Shown piece by piece: positions 1-9,213 of a stretch of DNA of 64,000 bases (within the stretch, counting starts at the first letter, position 1; every line of letters begins with the position of its first letter). The position numbers and the translations under genes were made by a program. Below the pieces are notes generated by a model. That model had not been told where the DNA came from, did not search any database, and saw only the letters and a list, made by a program, of their open reading frames with translations. The stretch comes from Arachidicoccus terrestris. GTDB taxonomy: Bacteria > Bacteroidota > Bacteroidia > Chitinophagales > Chitinophagaceae. Location: the NCBI RefSeq assembly GCF_020042345.1, contig NZ_CP083387.1, positions 2,728,001-2,792,000 on the forward strand, in the 5' to 3' direction.

Positions 1-1
1 G

Positions 2-2023
2 CAGATTCAACTGAAAGTAACCCCACGGCTCGCCAAAGATCATGGAGTGGATGAACCTTGGAAACAAACCCGGCTAGCCTGGCTGAATTCTACCTTGGCT
101 GAAAAAAATACAGTCATCAAACCGTACACACCGCTTAAAAAATCCGGCAATACGATTGATTTATTAGGCAGAGCGTTTCAGGTTGCAAAAACAGGATTGC
201 CGGGACAGGTTGAAAGTTTTTTTACGACAAGAATGACGTCTATCGGAGACTCGGGGCGGAATCTGCTGACAGAGCCTGTCCACTTTCATTTTACCAAGAC
301 AAACGGTAAACAAATTGCATTTACATCGGGAAAGCTACAGTATACACAAATCAGTGAAGGAACAGTTGCCTGGACGGTAGATAATCAATCCGCTGAGCTG
401 GATATGCTGGTTGGTGGCTCCCTTGAATTTGACGGCTTTGTGAACTATACGGTAAAGGTAACCGCCTTACAGGATGTGGAGCTCAGTAATGTTTCACTAC
501 ATTTGCCAATGGTGCCGGCTGCCAGTAAATATATCATGGGCTTGGGCTATGAAGGTCAGCAGACACCGGCTACAGTTGATTGGAAATGGCAGGTGGCGAC
601 CAAAAACCAGGATGGTGCCTGGCTCGGCGATGTCAATGCAGGCCTGCAGTATTCCTTACGAGATGAACATTATGTAAGACCGCTGAATACCAATTTCTAT
701 TTGCAGAAGCCGCTGTTATTACCTGTTTCCTGGGGCAATGAAGGTAAAGGAGGTATAAAAATGGGTATGAAAGGCGCCGCTTATCTGGTGGATAACTATA
801 CCGGTGCACGTCGTCTTAGAAAAGGAGATACACTATATTTTAATTTTAGGTTACTGATCACACCTTTTCATACGCTGGATACCAAAGATCATTTTGCCAA
901 TCGTTATATCCATAAATACCTGAATACCGATACGGCCAGGGCACTTGGGGCAACAGTGATCAACATTCATCAGGGTACACCCATTAACCCTTATATTAAT
1001 TATCCCTTCATTCGCACCCGTCAAATGAAAGCATACATCGACAGCGCGCACAGGGACGGGATGAAAGTCAAGATCTATAATACGGTAAGAGAGTTATCTA
1101 ACCGGGCCTATGAGTTGCCGGCGCTATTTAGTTTGGGCCATGAGATCTACTCTGCCGGTAAGGGTGGAGGCTATTCCTGGTTAAGAGAACATTTAGACCA
1201 GGATTATATTGCGGCCTGGTACACACCCGAAGAAAAAGACGCAGCTATCGTTAACAGCGGCATGAGCAGGTGGCATAATTATTATGTAGAGGGCATGAAT
1301 TGGCTAACCAAAAATATCGGGATTGACGGGGTCTATCTGGACGATGTGGCCTTTGACCGCGATATCATGAAAAGAGTCAAAAGGGTGCTGACAACCGGTA
1401 ACCATCCGGGATTGATTGATCTGCATTCTGCCAGCCAGTATGATAAAGCTGATGGTTTTATTAACAGTGCCATGCTTTACATGGAACTCTTTCCTTACCT
1501 GAACAGACTTTGGTTTGGAGAGAAATTCGACTATGAAAATACGTCCAGTGATTATTACCTGACTGAGATGTCAGGCATTCCTTTCGGGCTGATGGGAGAA
1601 ATGCTGGAAGGGGATGGCAATCCCTGGAGAGGAATGGTCTATGGCATGACAGATCGCTTGTTGTGGTCAAAGACCGCAGATCCACGACCCTTGTGGAAAC
1701 AGTGGGATAGCTTCGGTATTGGGACCGCTGAGATGATCGGCTACTGGGCTACTGATAATCCGGTTACGACGAATAACCCTAAAGTGCCGGCTACGATTTA
1801 TCAGAAAAAAGGCAAAGTCCTGATCGCCATAGCCAGCTGGGCACCTAAAGTGACGGAAGTTCGCCTGCGCATCAACTGGAAGGCACTGGGACTGGATCCG
1901 GACCGGGTAACCTTACAGGCGCCCCGGATTGAAAAGTTCCAGGAAGAGAAAACCTTTGACCCAAATGGAACTATTCCGGTCCAACCTGGTAAGGGATGGT
2001 TACTGGAGTTGAGCCAGCATTAG
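2..2023 (+). CDS. Glycoside hydrolase-like protein, 5' end outside window
   Basis: The reading frame is open from base 2, so the true start lies left of the window; a GTG at 47 lies inside the frame and is probably not the start. About 673 residues are visible. The first half is beta-rich and the middle looks like a (beta/alpha)8 barrel: strands such as VKIYNTVREL and a GIDGVYLDDVAFDRD segment with paired Asp at the end of a strand are typical of glycoside hydrolase barrels. The C-terminus is a short beta domain ending in GKGWLLEL. Length and layout resemble the large Bacteroidota proteins annotated as GH123-like/DUF6067, but I cannot confirm the family by eye. No substrate is assigned. The following gene is an AraC regulator on the same strand. 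Confidence 0.6.
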   Translation, partial: QIQLKVTPRLAKDHGVDEPWKQTRLAWLNSTLAEKNTVIKPYTPLKKSGNTIDLLGRAFQVAKTGLPGQVESFFTTRMTSIGDSGRNLLTEPVHFHFTKTNGKQIAFTSGKLQYTQISEGTVAWTVDNQSAELDMLVGGSLEFDGFVNYTVKVTALQDVELSNVSLHLPMVPAASKYIMGLGYEGQQTPATVDWKWQVATKNQDGAWLGDVNAGLQYSLRDEHYVRPLNTNFYLQKPLLLPVSWGNEGKGGIKMGMKGAAYLVDNYTGARRLRKGDTLYFNFRLLITPFHTLDTKDHFANRYIHKYLNTDTARALGATVINIHQGTPINPYINYPFIRTRQMKAYIDSAHRDGMKVKIYNTVRELSNRAYELPALFSLGHEIYSAGKGGGYSWLREHLDQDYIAAWYTPEEKDAAIVNSGMSRWHNYYVEGMNWLTKNIGIDGVYLDDVAFDRDIMKRVKRVLTTGNHPGLIDLHSASQYDKADGFINSAMLYMELFPYLNRLWFGEKFDYENTSSDYYLTEMSGIPFGLMGEMLEGDGNPWRGMVYGMTDRLLWSKTADPRPLWKQWDSFGIGTAEMIGYWATDNPVTTNNPKVPATIYQKKGKVLIAIASWAPKVTEVRLRINWKALGLDPDRVTLQAPRIEKFQEEKTFDPNGTIPVQPGKGWLLELSQH

Positions 2024-2179
2024 ATGATAGGGAACGGAAGCATCTGGCAATTAAGATGATCAGGAAGCGTTGGGCATATCTGGAATAGGTAGACCTGGTG
2101 CTTCCCGCTTTCATATAGGAAAGGGGGTGTCGCTGTGCTGACGTTGCCTCTCATCTTTGAATTGTTTAACTTTGTCCTT

Positions 2180-3097
2180 ATGGAAACATTGGAGACTATT
2201 CAGGATTATTATGAATCTACCTGCAGAAGCATGCCTTTGGATTTGCAAAGGGGTAACGGGCTCACCCGGCATTTTAACGTATTTGTTCGTAATAATTGTT
2301 TTAAGACCCTGCCGTTTATAAGAAGAGATTATTATAAGATTTGCCTTTGTAAAGGCAAGGCTATTTTGTTTACAGAGAAGGGCGAAATGGAGGTCAATAA
2401 ACCTACTTTATTTTTCTCCAGTCCCCTGGTACGTTTTGGCTGGCATAATATCTCTGAAGAACAGCAAGGATATGTCTGTGTTTTTAATGAAGTGTTTGTG
2501 ACACCCGGCATCCGGGCAGACCTTAAGAGGCTCAGCCAGGTTTTTGAAAAGGATGTCTATCCGCTGGTAGCTTTGACAGATGATCAGTATGATCAGCTGT
2601 CCGGTTATTTTGCAACCATGGCGAGTGAGTATAAGGATTGTTTTGAGTTTAAAGACGAGATCATCCGGCATTTACTGAAAGTGGTTATCCTTTCCGGAAT
2701 GAAGATCCGTAAATCTCTTGCACCTATAAGAGCTGTAGAAAGAAAGGACTATCTGGTAGGCCGTTTTTTGGACTTACTCGATAGTCAATACCCCATAGAT
2801 TCCCCCCGAAATATGATTCATCTTAAGGCTCCTGCTGATTTTGCAAGTGAGCTGAATATCCACATTAATCACCTTAATCATATTATTAAAGCCAATACAG
2901 GTAAGACCACAGGGCAGCTGATAGCTGAGAAGAAAATTGCAGAAGCCCTGTCGCTGCTCAAAAATACCGACTGGACTGTACAGGAAATCAGTTCCAGCCT
3001 TGGCTTCGAATACCCACAGTATTTTAATCTGTTTTTTAAAAGACAAACCGGCAAGAGTCCTAAAACTTACAGATCTTTGTTTGTTTCCAATATTTGA
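2180..3097 (+). CDS. AraC-family transcriptional regulator
   Basis: About 305 residues. The N-terminal half is a divergent sensor region; the last ~100 residues form the AraC/XylS double helix-turn-helix, seen in FASELNIHINHLNHIIKANT, the RxxEAxxLL-like segment KIAEALSLLKNTDWTVQEIS, and the closing GFEYPQYFNLFFKRQTGKSP. The frame is open further upstream to a GTG at 2135, but the ATG at 2180 (METLETIQDYYES) removes a hydrophobic stretch unlike the family, so I prefer it. It lies 80 bp before an MFS exporter on the same strand, which it may control. Effector unknown. Confidence 0.85.
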   Translation: METLETIQDYYESTCRSMPLDLQRGNGLTRHFNVFVRNNCFKTLPFIRRDYYKICLCKGKAILFTEKGEMEVNKPTLFFSSPLVRFGWHNISEEQQGYVCVFNEVFVTPGIRADLKRLSQVFEKDVYPLVALTDDQYDQLSGYFATMASEYKDCFEFKDEIIRHLLKVVILSGMKIRKSLAPIRAVERKDYLVGRFLDLLDSQYPIDSPRNMIHLKAPADFASELNIHINHLNHIIKANTGKTTGQLIAEKKIAEALSLLKNTDWTVQEISSSLGFEYPQYFNLFFKRQTGKSPKTYRSLFVSNI

Positions 3098-3176
3098 TTT
3101 GTTTAATAATAACTTTGATTTCATTATTTTTTAGCATGGGTAATCCATCTAATTTTGCCTTATTAAATTGAAACCT

Positions 3177-4397
3177 ATGAGGCAGATTGTAGAAAGTAAC
3201 AGCAGGGCCAGCACAATTATCGCATTTGTGCTGATACCTTTATCCGGTCTGGCCACGGATGTATATATACCTTCCTTACCGGATATGGCCAGCGCATTTC
3301 ATGTGGGTTCGGTAAGCATTCAGCAGACCTTGATCTTATTTTTGATCAGCTACGGGGTAGCTCAGTTTTTTGCCGGAAGCATATTGGACAGTTTCGGACG
3401 ATACCGGATCGGGCTTATTTCCCTATTTGTGTTCACGATCAGTAACTTCTTTATCATTCATGCACACAGCCTGGAAATGGTATATGCGATGCGTATTGTT
3501 CAGGGTATATCCACGGCTTTTATTGTCGTAGGTAAGCGCGCTTTTTTCGTGGATGTATTTACAGGAGAAAAGCAAAAACACTACACCAGTTTACTGACCA
3601 TCGTCTGGGCAACAGCCCCTATTACTGCTCCCTTCCTGGGTGGATTCCTGCAATCTAGTTTTGGCTGGACATCTAACTTTTATTTATTAGGGATATACAG
3701 TGGCTTGATGTTGATCCTTGAACTGATATATGGGGGTGAAACCCTGCGTTATCCGGTGGCGTTTAAAGGAAAAAAGATTGTAGATGTCTATAAAAAACTG
3801 ATTGGTACATTTGATTTCAGTTTTGGTATTCTGGTGTTAGGTCTAAGTTATTCCATCGTCATGGTATTTGGCATGTCTGTCCCATTTATCGTAGAACATA
3901 AATATCACTTATCGCCCGTGGTAACTGGTTATTGTGCGTTACTTTCAGGAACCGCTTTATTATTCGGAGGCGTAATTGGTAAAGCGCTAAAGAAAGGAAG
4001 CATTCCTGTGAATGCCAGCAAGGCCAACTTATTACAGTTAGGATTGATATTTTTAATGATGATCTCTTCGTCGCTGTTTAATCAATTGCCACTCACGATG
4101 GTATTTGTCGTCTTAATTCACTTAATGGTCGGACTGGTCTATAACCTGTTTTTTACGTACTGCCTGACCAGGTTCCCTAAAAATGCCGGAATGGCCAGTG
4201 GTATAACCAGCGGTGGTTCTTATATGGTGACCTCGGTCTTTAGTACCGTGGTACTGGCTATCATACATGTAACCAATGAGCAGTCTCTTGCTTTATGTTA
4301 TCTGACACTGGCGGTATTGGCCGCCGTCACGTTATTGGCGATTCGCTTGCGTACAGGTGCTTCAGGTAAAAAGCTGGCTTTACTGAAAGCTAAATAA
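3177..4397 (+). CDS. MFS transporter, Bcr/CflA-type drug exporter
   Basis: About 406 residues with roughly twelve hydrophobic segments. The first helix ends in the Bcr/CflA signature TDVYIPSLPDMA, and the loop between helices 2 and 3 carries the MFS motif DSFGRYRIG (DxxGRR-like). Members export drugs or small molecules by proton antiport across the inner membrane; the substrate here cannot be told. The frame extends to a TTG at 3168, but the ATG at 3177 (MRQIVES) is the more likely start. The gene follows the AraC regulator and ends before a strong hairpin shared with the convergent mfd gene. Confidence 0.85.
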   Translation: MRQIVESNSRASTIIAFVLIPLSGLATDVYIPSLPDMASAFHVGSVSIQQTLILFLISYGVAQFFAGSILDSFGRYRIGLISLFVFTISNFFIIHAHSLEMVYAMRIVQGISTAFIVVGKRAFFVDVFTGEKQKHYTSLLTIVWATAPITAPFLGGFLQSSFGWTSNFYLLGIYSGLMLILELIYGGETLRYPVAFKGKKIVDVYKKLIGTFDFSFGILVLGLSYSIVMVFGMSVPFIVEHKYHLSPVVTGYCALLSGTALLFGGVIGKALKKGSIPVNASKANLLQLGLIFLMMISSSLFNQLPLTMVFVVLIHLMVGLVYNLFFTYCLTRFPKNAGMASGITSGGSYMVTSVFSTVVLAIIHVTNEQSLALCYLTLAVLAAVTLLAIRLRTGASGKKLALLKAK

Positions 4398-4443
4398 GCT
4401 GTAAAACTTCTATTTTTTTCTTATTTATGATTTTTGTTTGAAG

Positions 4444-4489
4444 GGATGTTTGGAGCCGGCTCCCGGTGGATGACCGGCCCCAAACATCC
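4444..4489. terminator. Hairpin between convergent MFS gene and mfd
   Basis: GGATGTTTGG (4444-4453) pairs perfectly with CCAAACATCC (4480-4489), and GCCGG (4455-4459) with CCGGC (4474-4478) inside, separated by one mismatch. It lies between the stop of the MFS gene and the 3' end of mfd, followed by a pyrimidine-rich TTCTTTCT, and probably ends transcription of the plus-strand operon. Confidence 0.6.
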
Positions 4490-4598
4490 TTCTTTCTATC
4501 CCCTCTGGCTGTTCAGGTTTTATGCGGCAGGAGGTTGATTGCCGCTACCTGCATCATGTTATTATTCAAAACGACAAAGACCGCACACGCGAGAACCA

Positions 4599-7500
4599 TC
4601 ACCCCGGTTTTACTGCATCCCACATCTTTTGTAAAAAGGCCTGCATTTCGCTCACACTTTCAACTGTATTATTAATCAATAGAAAATTGGTTCCCGCCTG
4701 TTTCAATCTGGCCTTATTGGTACCTGTCTGTAGATAGTTCAAGATATTTTTAAATAATTCGCTGTCGAAATAAGGGGAATCGTTTTTATTAATGAAATAG
4801 CAGCGGAGTATCTTATCTTTCAAAGTCATTTTCTCAAAGCCCAGACTAATCGCCATTTTACGACTGCGGATCACTGCAAAAAGGTCATCTACCTGACGGG
4901 GAACGGGGCCGAAGCGGTCGATAAGCTCCTGGTAGAATGTGATAAGTTCCTGCTCGTCGGTACAATTATTTAACCGGGTATACAGTGCAAGCCTCTCTGT
5001 AATACTTTCTACATAGGCATCCGGGATCAGGATTTCCTGATCAGTATCGACCGTGCAGTCAGACACATAATCATCTTGCTGAGAGATTTCCTCCTTAAAG
5101 AGCTCTTTAAAATCTGTTCTTTTTAGTTCCCTGATGGCTTCCTGTAATACTTTCTGATACATTTCAAAGCCAATTTCTGCCATAAAGCCACTTTGCTCTC
5201 CCCCCAGCAGATTGCCGGCTCCTCTGATGTCCAGATCCCGCATAGCGATCTGAAAACCGCTGCCCAGATCACTGTATTGCTCCAGTGTTTGGAGCCTTTT
5301 ACGTGAATCTGCAGGGAGTGTGCTAAGCGGAGGCGCTATCAGGTAACAGAATGCTTTCTTATTGCTGCGGCCTACACGGCCTCTTAATTGATGTAAGTCA
5401 CTTAGCCCAAAATGATGTGCATTGTTGACGATGATCGTATTGACATTGGGTATGTCAACGCCACTTTCCACTATATTGGTACAAACAAGCACGTCATACT
5501 TCCTTTCCACGAAGTCCATAATCTTAGCCTCGAGCTCTTTTCCGTCCATCTGCCCATGCGCATAGGAAACGCTCAGGTCCGGGCAAAGTGTCTGGATAAG
5601 TGTGGACATTTCTTTGACACCCTGGATACGGTTGAATATAAAAAAGACCTGACCGCCCCTTTCTATTTCAAAATATATGGCTTCTCTTATGAAGTCCTGA
5701 TTAAAAGTAACGACTTCTGTCTGGATCGGTTGTCTGTTAGGGGGAGCCGTATTAATGATGCTCAAATCCCTTGCGCCCATCATGCTGAACTGTAATGTAC
5801 GTGGAATGGGCGTTGCGGTAAGGGTCAGGGAATCGACATTCGTCCTGAGCGTCTTTAATTTTTCTTTGTGACCAACACCAAACTTCTGTTCTTCGTCAAT
5901 AACCATGAGGCCGAGGTCCCTGAACTTTACGCTCTTACCCAGTAATGCATGGGTGCCTACAATAATATCGATTTTACCCTCGGCTAGTTTTGTCAATGTC
6001 TCCTTTTTCTCCTTAGCGGATTTAAAACGGTTGATATAGTCCACCGTTACAGGAAAGTCGGCCAACCGTTCAGAGAAGGTTTTATAATGCTGGAAGGCTA
6101 AGATCGTTGTTGGAACGAGTATGGCTGCCTGCTTGCCATCTACCACCGCCTTGAAGGCTGCACGCACTGCGATTTCGGTTTTGCCAAATCCGACATCTCC
6201 GCAAATCAGCCTGTCCATTGGCGCAGCATTTTCCATGTCCTTTTTAACATCGGCTGTGGCCTTACTCTGATCCGGCGTATCCTCATAGATAAAGCTGGCT
6301 TCGAGCTCCGTCTGCATATAATTATCGGGAGAAAAGGCAAAGCCACTCTGGGCCTTACGCTGTGCATAAAGCTTAATAAGGTCGAAGGCAATTTCCTTGA
6401 CTTTGGTCTTGGTCTTTTCTTTCAGTTTATTCCAGGAGTCGCTGCCCAGCTTGTTGGCTTTGGGTTGTGTCCCTTCTTTGCCGGTATATTTAGAGATCTT
6501 ATGCAGCGAGTTAATATTGACATATAAAATATCATTATCCTTATAAATGATGCGGACGGCTTCCTGAATACTGCCAGCTACCTCCAGCTTCTGAAGGCCG
6601 CTGTAGCGCCCTACACCGTGGTCAATATGTGTCACATAATCACCTGGCTGAAGATCCCGCAGTGTTTTCAGTGTTAGCGCCTTATTTTTATTGAAGGCTT
6701 GTTTGATATGATATTTATGGTAACGCTGGAAAATCTGGTGATCGGTATAACAAACCATCTTCAGGTCATCATCAATAAATCCTTCATGAATGCTTGAGGA
6801 TATCGGTGTGAATTTTATTTCCGTTTCCAGGTCTGTAAAAATACTGTTGAGCCTTTCCAGCTGCCGTGATTGTTCGGAGAACAGGTAGATCGCATACTTT
6901 TTCTGTTCAAAAGTTTTCAGGTCCTGGATAAGCAGGTTGAAATTACGGTTAAAGGCCGGCTGCTCTCTGGTCTGAAATGTCAACACTTGTTCAGTAAAGT
7001 GGCTTTGGTAGCCAAATTCAATCAGAGACTTTTGCTGCAATTGTAGCCTGAGGTCTTCTGCATTTTGAAAATCCTCCGGTTTTATGTCTTTAAGAATTTT
7101 CGTATCATCCGGATCGTCCTGGATTTCTTCAATGGTCCCGTCTGCCATCTTCTGCTGAAAATCCTCCATATCCCGGTATTGCTTCGTGATCTGCTCCGAG
7201 ATAACGTCCCAATCTCTGATCCAGTAGATCGTGTTTTCCGGTAAGAAGTCCAACAGAGATACTTTATCTTCCTGTTCAAACTGTGTTTCGACATTCGGAA
7301 TAATAGAAACCTGTAATAATTTGCGTTCACTTAATTGACTTTCCGGGTCAAACAGGCGGATACTGTCTACCTCGTTGCCAAAGAGTTCCACGCGGTAAGG
7401 CTTATCGTTACCAAAAGAATAAATATCCAGTATCCCGCCTCTCAGCGCGAACTGCCCAGGCTCATATACAAAATCTGTCCTGACAAAACCATAATCAACG

Positions 7501-7997
7501 AACAATTCCATTAAGGAATCCAGGTTCAGGGTGTCATTGGTCTTGATGTGTATAATATTTCCACTCAATGTTTTCGGAAGGACAACTTTTTCAAAAAGTG
7601 CCTCAGGATAAGTAATCAGCGCACCCGTTCTGTTACCGGTAGGAGAAGAGAAGCGGGTGAGGGCTTCCGTGCGCAGCATAACATGTGAAGCATTGAGTAA
7701 TCTGAAGTTCTTCTTGGTTTTAAAAGAAGAAGGGAAATAAAATAAATTTAAGGCACTTGTCAGGCTGGTAAGCGTATTATGAAAATAGGCGGCTTCTTCG
7801 CCGTCATTTAGCACAAAAACATGATTGTAACCAGAGAGCTTTTCATGGTTAAAAAGAGTGGCCGCCACAAATTCTGAAGCACTGCCGTGTAAGTTTTTTA
7901 AAAAGATCTGCTGAGTTCCGGCAACAGCCAACCGTTCCACCAATGGTTTTAGGTGGGGGGATTCCAGGTATTGACCTAGTAAGGTTTGTAAATTCAT
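4599..7997 (-). CDS. mfd: Transcription-repair coupling factor Mfd
   Basis: 1132 residues, close to the usual ~1150. Mfd recognises RNA polymerase stalled at DNA lesions, translocates on upstream DNA to release it, and recruits UvrA. Visible parts in order: N-terminal UvrB-like module, the RNA-polymerase-interacting segment around DYVTHIDHGVGRYSGL, then the superfamily-2 translocase with Walker A GDVGFGKTE (~residue 600), DEEQ box (~700), TATPIPRTLQ (~727) and the RGRVGRS motif VI (~872), followed by the TRCF C-terminal domain. The frame runs 57 codons further upstream to 8168, but those residues are unlike Mfd; the ATG at 7997 (MNLQTLLGQYL) fits the family. Stand-alone gene, convergent with the MFS exporter. 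Confidence 0.97.
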   Translation of the reverse strand: MNLQTLLGQYLESPHLKPLVERLAVAGTQQIFLKNLHGSASEFVAATLFNHEKLSGYNHVFVLNDGEEAAYFHNTLTSLTSALNLFYFPSSFKTKKNFRLLNASHVMLRTEALTRFSSPTGNRTGALITYPEALFEKVVLPKTLSGNIIHIKTNDTLNLDSLMELFVDYGFVRTDFVYEPGQFALRGGILDIYSFGNDKPYRVELFGNEVDSIRLFDPESQLSERKLLQVSIIPNVETQFEQEDKVSLLDFLPENTIYWIRDWDVISEQITKQYRDMEDFQQKMADGTIEEIQDDPDDTKILKDIKPEDFQNAEDLRLQLQQKSLIEFGYQSHFTEQVLTFQTREQPAFNRNFNLLIQDLKTFEQKKYAIYLFSEQSRQLERLNSIFTDLETEIKFTPISSSIHEGFIDDDLKMVCYTDHQIFQRYHKYHIKQAFNKNKALTLKTLRDLQPGDYVTHIDHGVGRYSGLQKLEVAGSIQEAVRIIYKDNDILYVNINSLHKISKYTGKEGTQPKANKLGSDSWNKLKEKTKTKVKEIAFDLIKLYAQRKAQSGFAFSPDNYMQTELEASFIYEDTPDQSKATADVKKDMENAAPMDRLICGDVGFGKTEIAVRAAFKAVVDGKQAAILVPTTILAFQHYKTFSERLADFPVTVDYINRFKSAKEKKETLTKLAEGKIDIIVGTHALLGKSVKFRDLGLMVIDEEQKFGVGHKEKLKTLRTNVDSLTLTATPIPRTLQFSMMGARDLSIINTAPPNRQPIQTEVVTFNQDFIREAIYFEIERGGQVFFIFNRIQGVKEMSTLIQTLCPDLSVSYAHGQMDGKELEAKIMDFVERKYDVLVCTNIVESGVDIPNVNTIIVNNAHHFGLSDLHQLRGRVGRSNKKAFCYLIAPPLSTLPADSRKRLQTLEQYSDLGSGFQIAMRDLDIRGAGNLLGGEQSGFMAEIGFEMYQKVLQEAIRELKRTDFKELFKEEISQQDDYVSDCTVDTDQEILIPDAYVESITERLALYTRLNNCTDEQELITFYQELIDRFGPVPRQVDDLFAVIRSRKMAISLGFEKMTLKDKILRCYFINKNDSPYFDSELFKNILNYLQTGTNKARLKQAGTNFLLINNTVESVSEMQAFLQKMWDAVKPG

Positions 7998-8416
7998 AAC
8001 GCAGTGCAAAGTTACGAAGCTCCGGGTTATTGTCCAATATTTGAGTGAAGCCGGACTATAAACCCCTGATTGTTGACTGGCAGGCAAAATACCGGTAAGC
8101 CACCGGACCCCGTTGCCCATTATGAATATATGAGGTTGATTTATAATCAAATTGGCGGCCTGTGTCACCGGAGAAATGAGGTAGATTTTTGAAAATTGTA
8201 ATCCGGAGCATTAGCAAACGTGAGCAAATCTATAATCAAAGTGGTGGTGCCTATCGAAGGGCTGTAGCCATAGACATATGCCCCGAAAATGAGATAATGG
8301 GCAAGCCCGCGTTCATTTTCTTAAAGGCCTGAATGCCCGAACATGCCTCTAATCTTTTTGACGACGCTTCCCAGGGCCATCTTAGGAAAAGACAGCAGTA
8401 TCTCCTTTAGCAATTC
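7998..8416. other. Intergenic stretch upstream of mfd
   Basis: No convincing gene. It should hold the mfd promoter (minus strand). Two loosely similar segments around TATAATCAAA occur near 8142 and 8230, but they are short and I attach no function to them. Confidence 0.4.
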
Positions 8417-8752
8417 TCAGAGAAAGTCTTCTCTCTCAGGTGTGAAGACATCCAGCAAAGTGCCTGCCTCCAGACAAACGCAGCCATGTGGGATATCCGC
8501 CGGCATAAAGCAGGCGTCCCCCTGCCGGACCACCCGTTTTTTATCTCCAATGGTAAATTCAAAAATGCCGCTAAGTACATATGTCGCCTGTGTATGCAAA
8601 TGATGATGTATTTCCCCTATGGCCCCTTTTTCAAAATCCATTTTCAGCATCATAAGCGTAGGATCGTGCCCCAAAATAGTTCTGGTAGTATCTGGCCCGG
8701 CGTTCTGGGTGATATGCGGAGCCGTAAAAAAGAATTGTTGTTGATCAGACAT
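8417..8752 (-). CDS. Small cupin-domain protein
   Basis: 111 residues when started at the ATG at 8752 (MSDQQQFFF); the open frame continues upstream to 8821 but that would overlap the HxlR gene. One beta-barrel cupin domain: motif 1 is GEIHHHLHTQATYVLSGIFE with metal-ligand histidines, motif 2 is GDACFMPADIPHG. Similar single-domain cupins include KdgF-like and sugar- or quercetin-handling proteins; the substrate cannot be told. It follows the HxlR regulator on the same strand after 37 bp and is probably co-transcribed. Confidence 0.8.
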   Translation of the reverse strand: MSDQQQFFFTAPHITQNAGPDTTRTILGHDPTLMMLKMDFEKGAIGEIHHHLHTQATYVLSGIFEFTIGDKKRVVRQGDACFMPADIPHGCVCLEAGTLLDVFTPEREDFL

Positions 8753-8789
8753 ATTGCATTCCAGTTTAAGATGGAGAAAAGGTATAGGT

Positions 8790-9140
8790 TTACCGAACCT
8801 TGTTTTTAATGAATTTATCATGCTGTTCGCCCCAACGGATCATCTCCTGAATAATGCGGCCAAAAGTCCGGCAATATTCAGTAGGTTCATATTCGATTAA
8901 CACCGGCGTTTCCGAATAGACATTTCTGTTGACTAATTTATTGAGCTCCATATCTTTCAGTTCTTTGGATAACATTCGTGTCGTAATACCCGGTATACTC
9001 CGTTCGATCTCCCGGAAACGTCTGTTACCATTGCAAATGGAGTTGATGACGGGGATTCGCCATTTGCCGCCGATAAAATAAAGCGTGTTTTGCAGTGCCT
9101 TTAATTCTGCCTGCTGGTCTCTTGTTATTGCCATAGCCAT
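8790..9140 (-). CDS. HxlR-family winged-helix regulator
   Basis: 116 residues. HxlR proteins are small dimeric winged-helix repressors or activators, often of divergent redox or detoxification genes. The signature is clear: GGKWRIPVINSICNGNRRFREIERSIPGIT, then MLSKELKDMELNKLV and the wing region YEPTEYCRTF. Start is the ATG at 9140 or the ATG at 9134 (MAMAITRD). It is divergent from the SDR gene; the 73-bp gap holds an 11-bp perfect inverted repeat that is the likely operator, so it probably controls the SDR gene and itself together with the downstream cupin. Confidence 0.9.
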   Translation of the reverse strand: MAMAITRDQQAELKALQNTLYFIGGKWRIPVINSICNGNRRFREIERSIPGITTRMLSKELKDMELNKLVNRNVYSETPVLIEYEPTEYCRTFGRIIQEMIRWGEQHDKFIKNKVR

Positions 9141-9141
9141 T

Positions 9142-9180
9142 TTGGTATACTTAGTGATACCGGTTACAAAAGTATACCAA
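9142..9180. promoter_or_regulatory. Inverted-repeat operator of the HxlR/SDR divergent pair
   Basis: TTGGTATACTT (9142-9152) is repeated as its exact reverse complement AAGTATACCAA (9170-9180), centres 28 bp apart. Each arm holds a smaller GTATAC palindrome, and a weaker copy, GTGATACC, lies between. It abuts the HxlR start codon and precedes a TACTTTTG box (9189-9196) matching the Bacteroidota -7 element TAnnTTTG for the SDR gene. HxlR binding is an inference from position. Confidence 0.65.
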
Positions 9181-9213
9181 TTTCATGATACTTTTGCCTA
9201 AAATTCACAAAAC

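Noticed and set aside
7998-8168. 57-codon upstream extension of the mfd frame
   Set aside because: The residues do not resemble Mfd, and the ATG at 7997 gives the family's normal N-terminus.
8142-8252. Two similar segments around TATAATCAAA upstream of mfd
   Set aside because: The similarity is short and interrupted, and could be chance.
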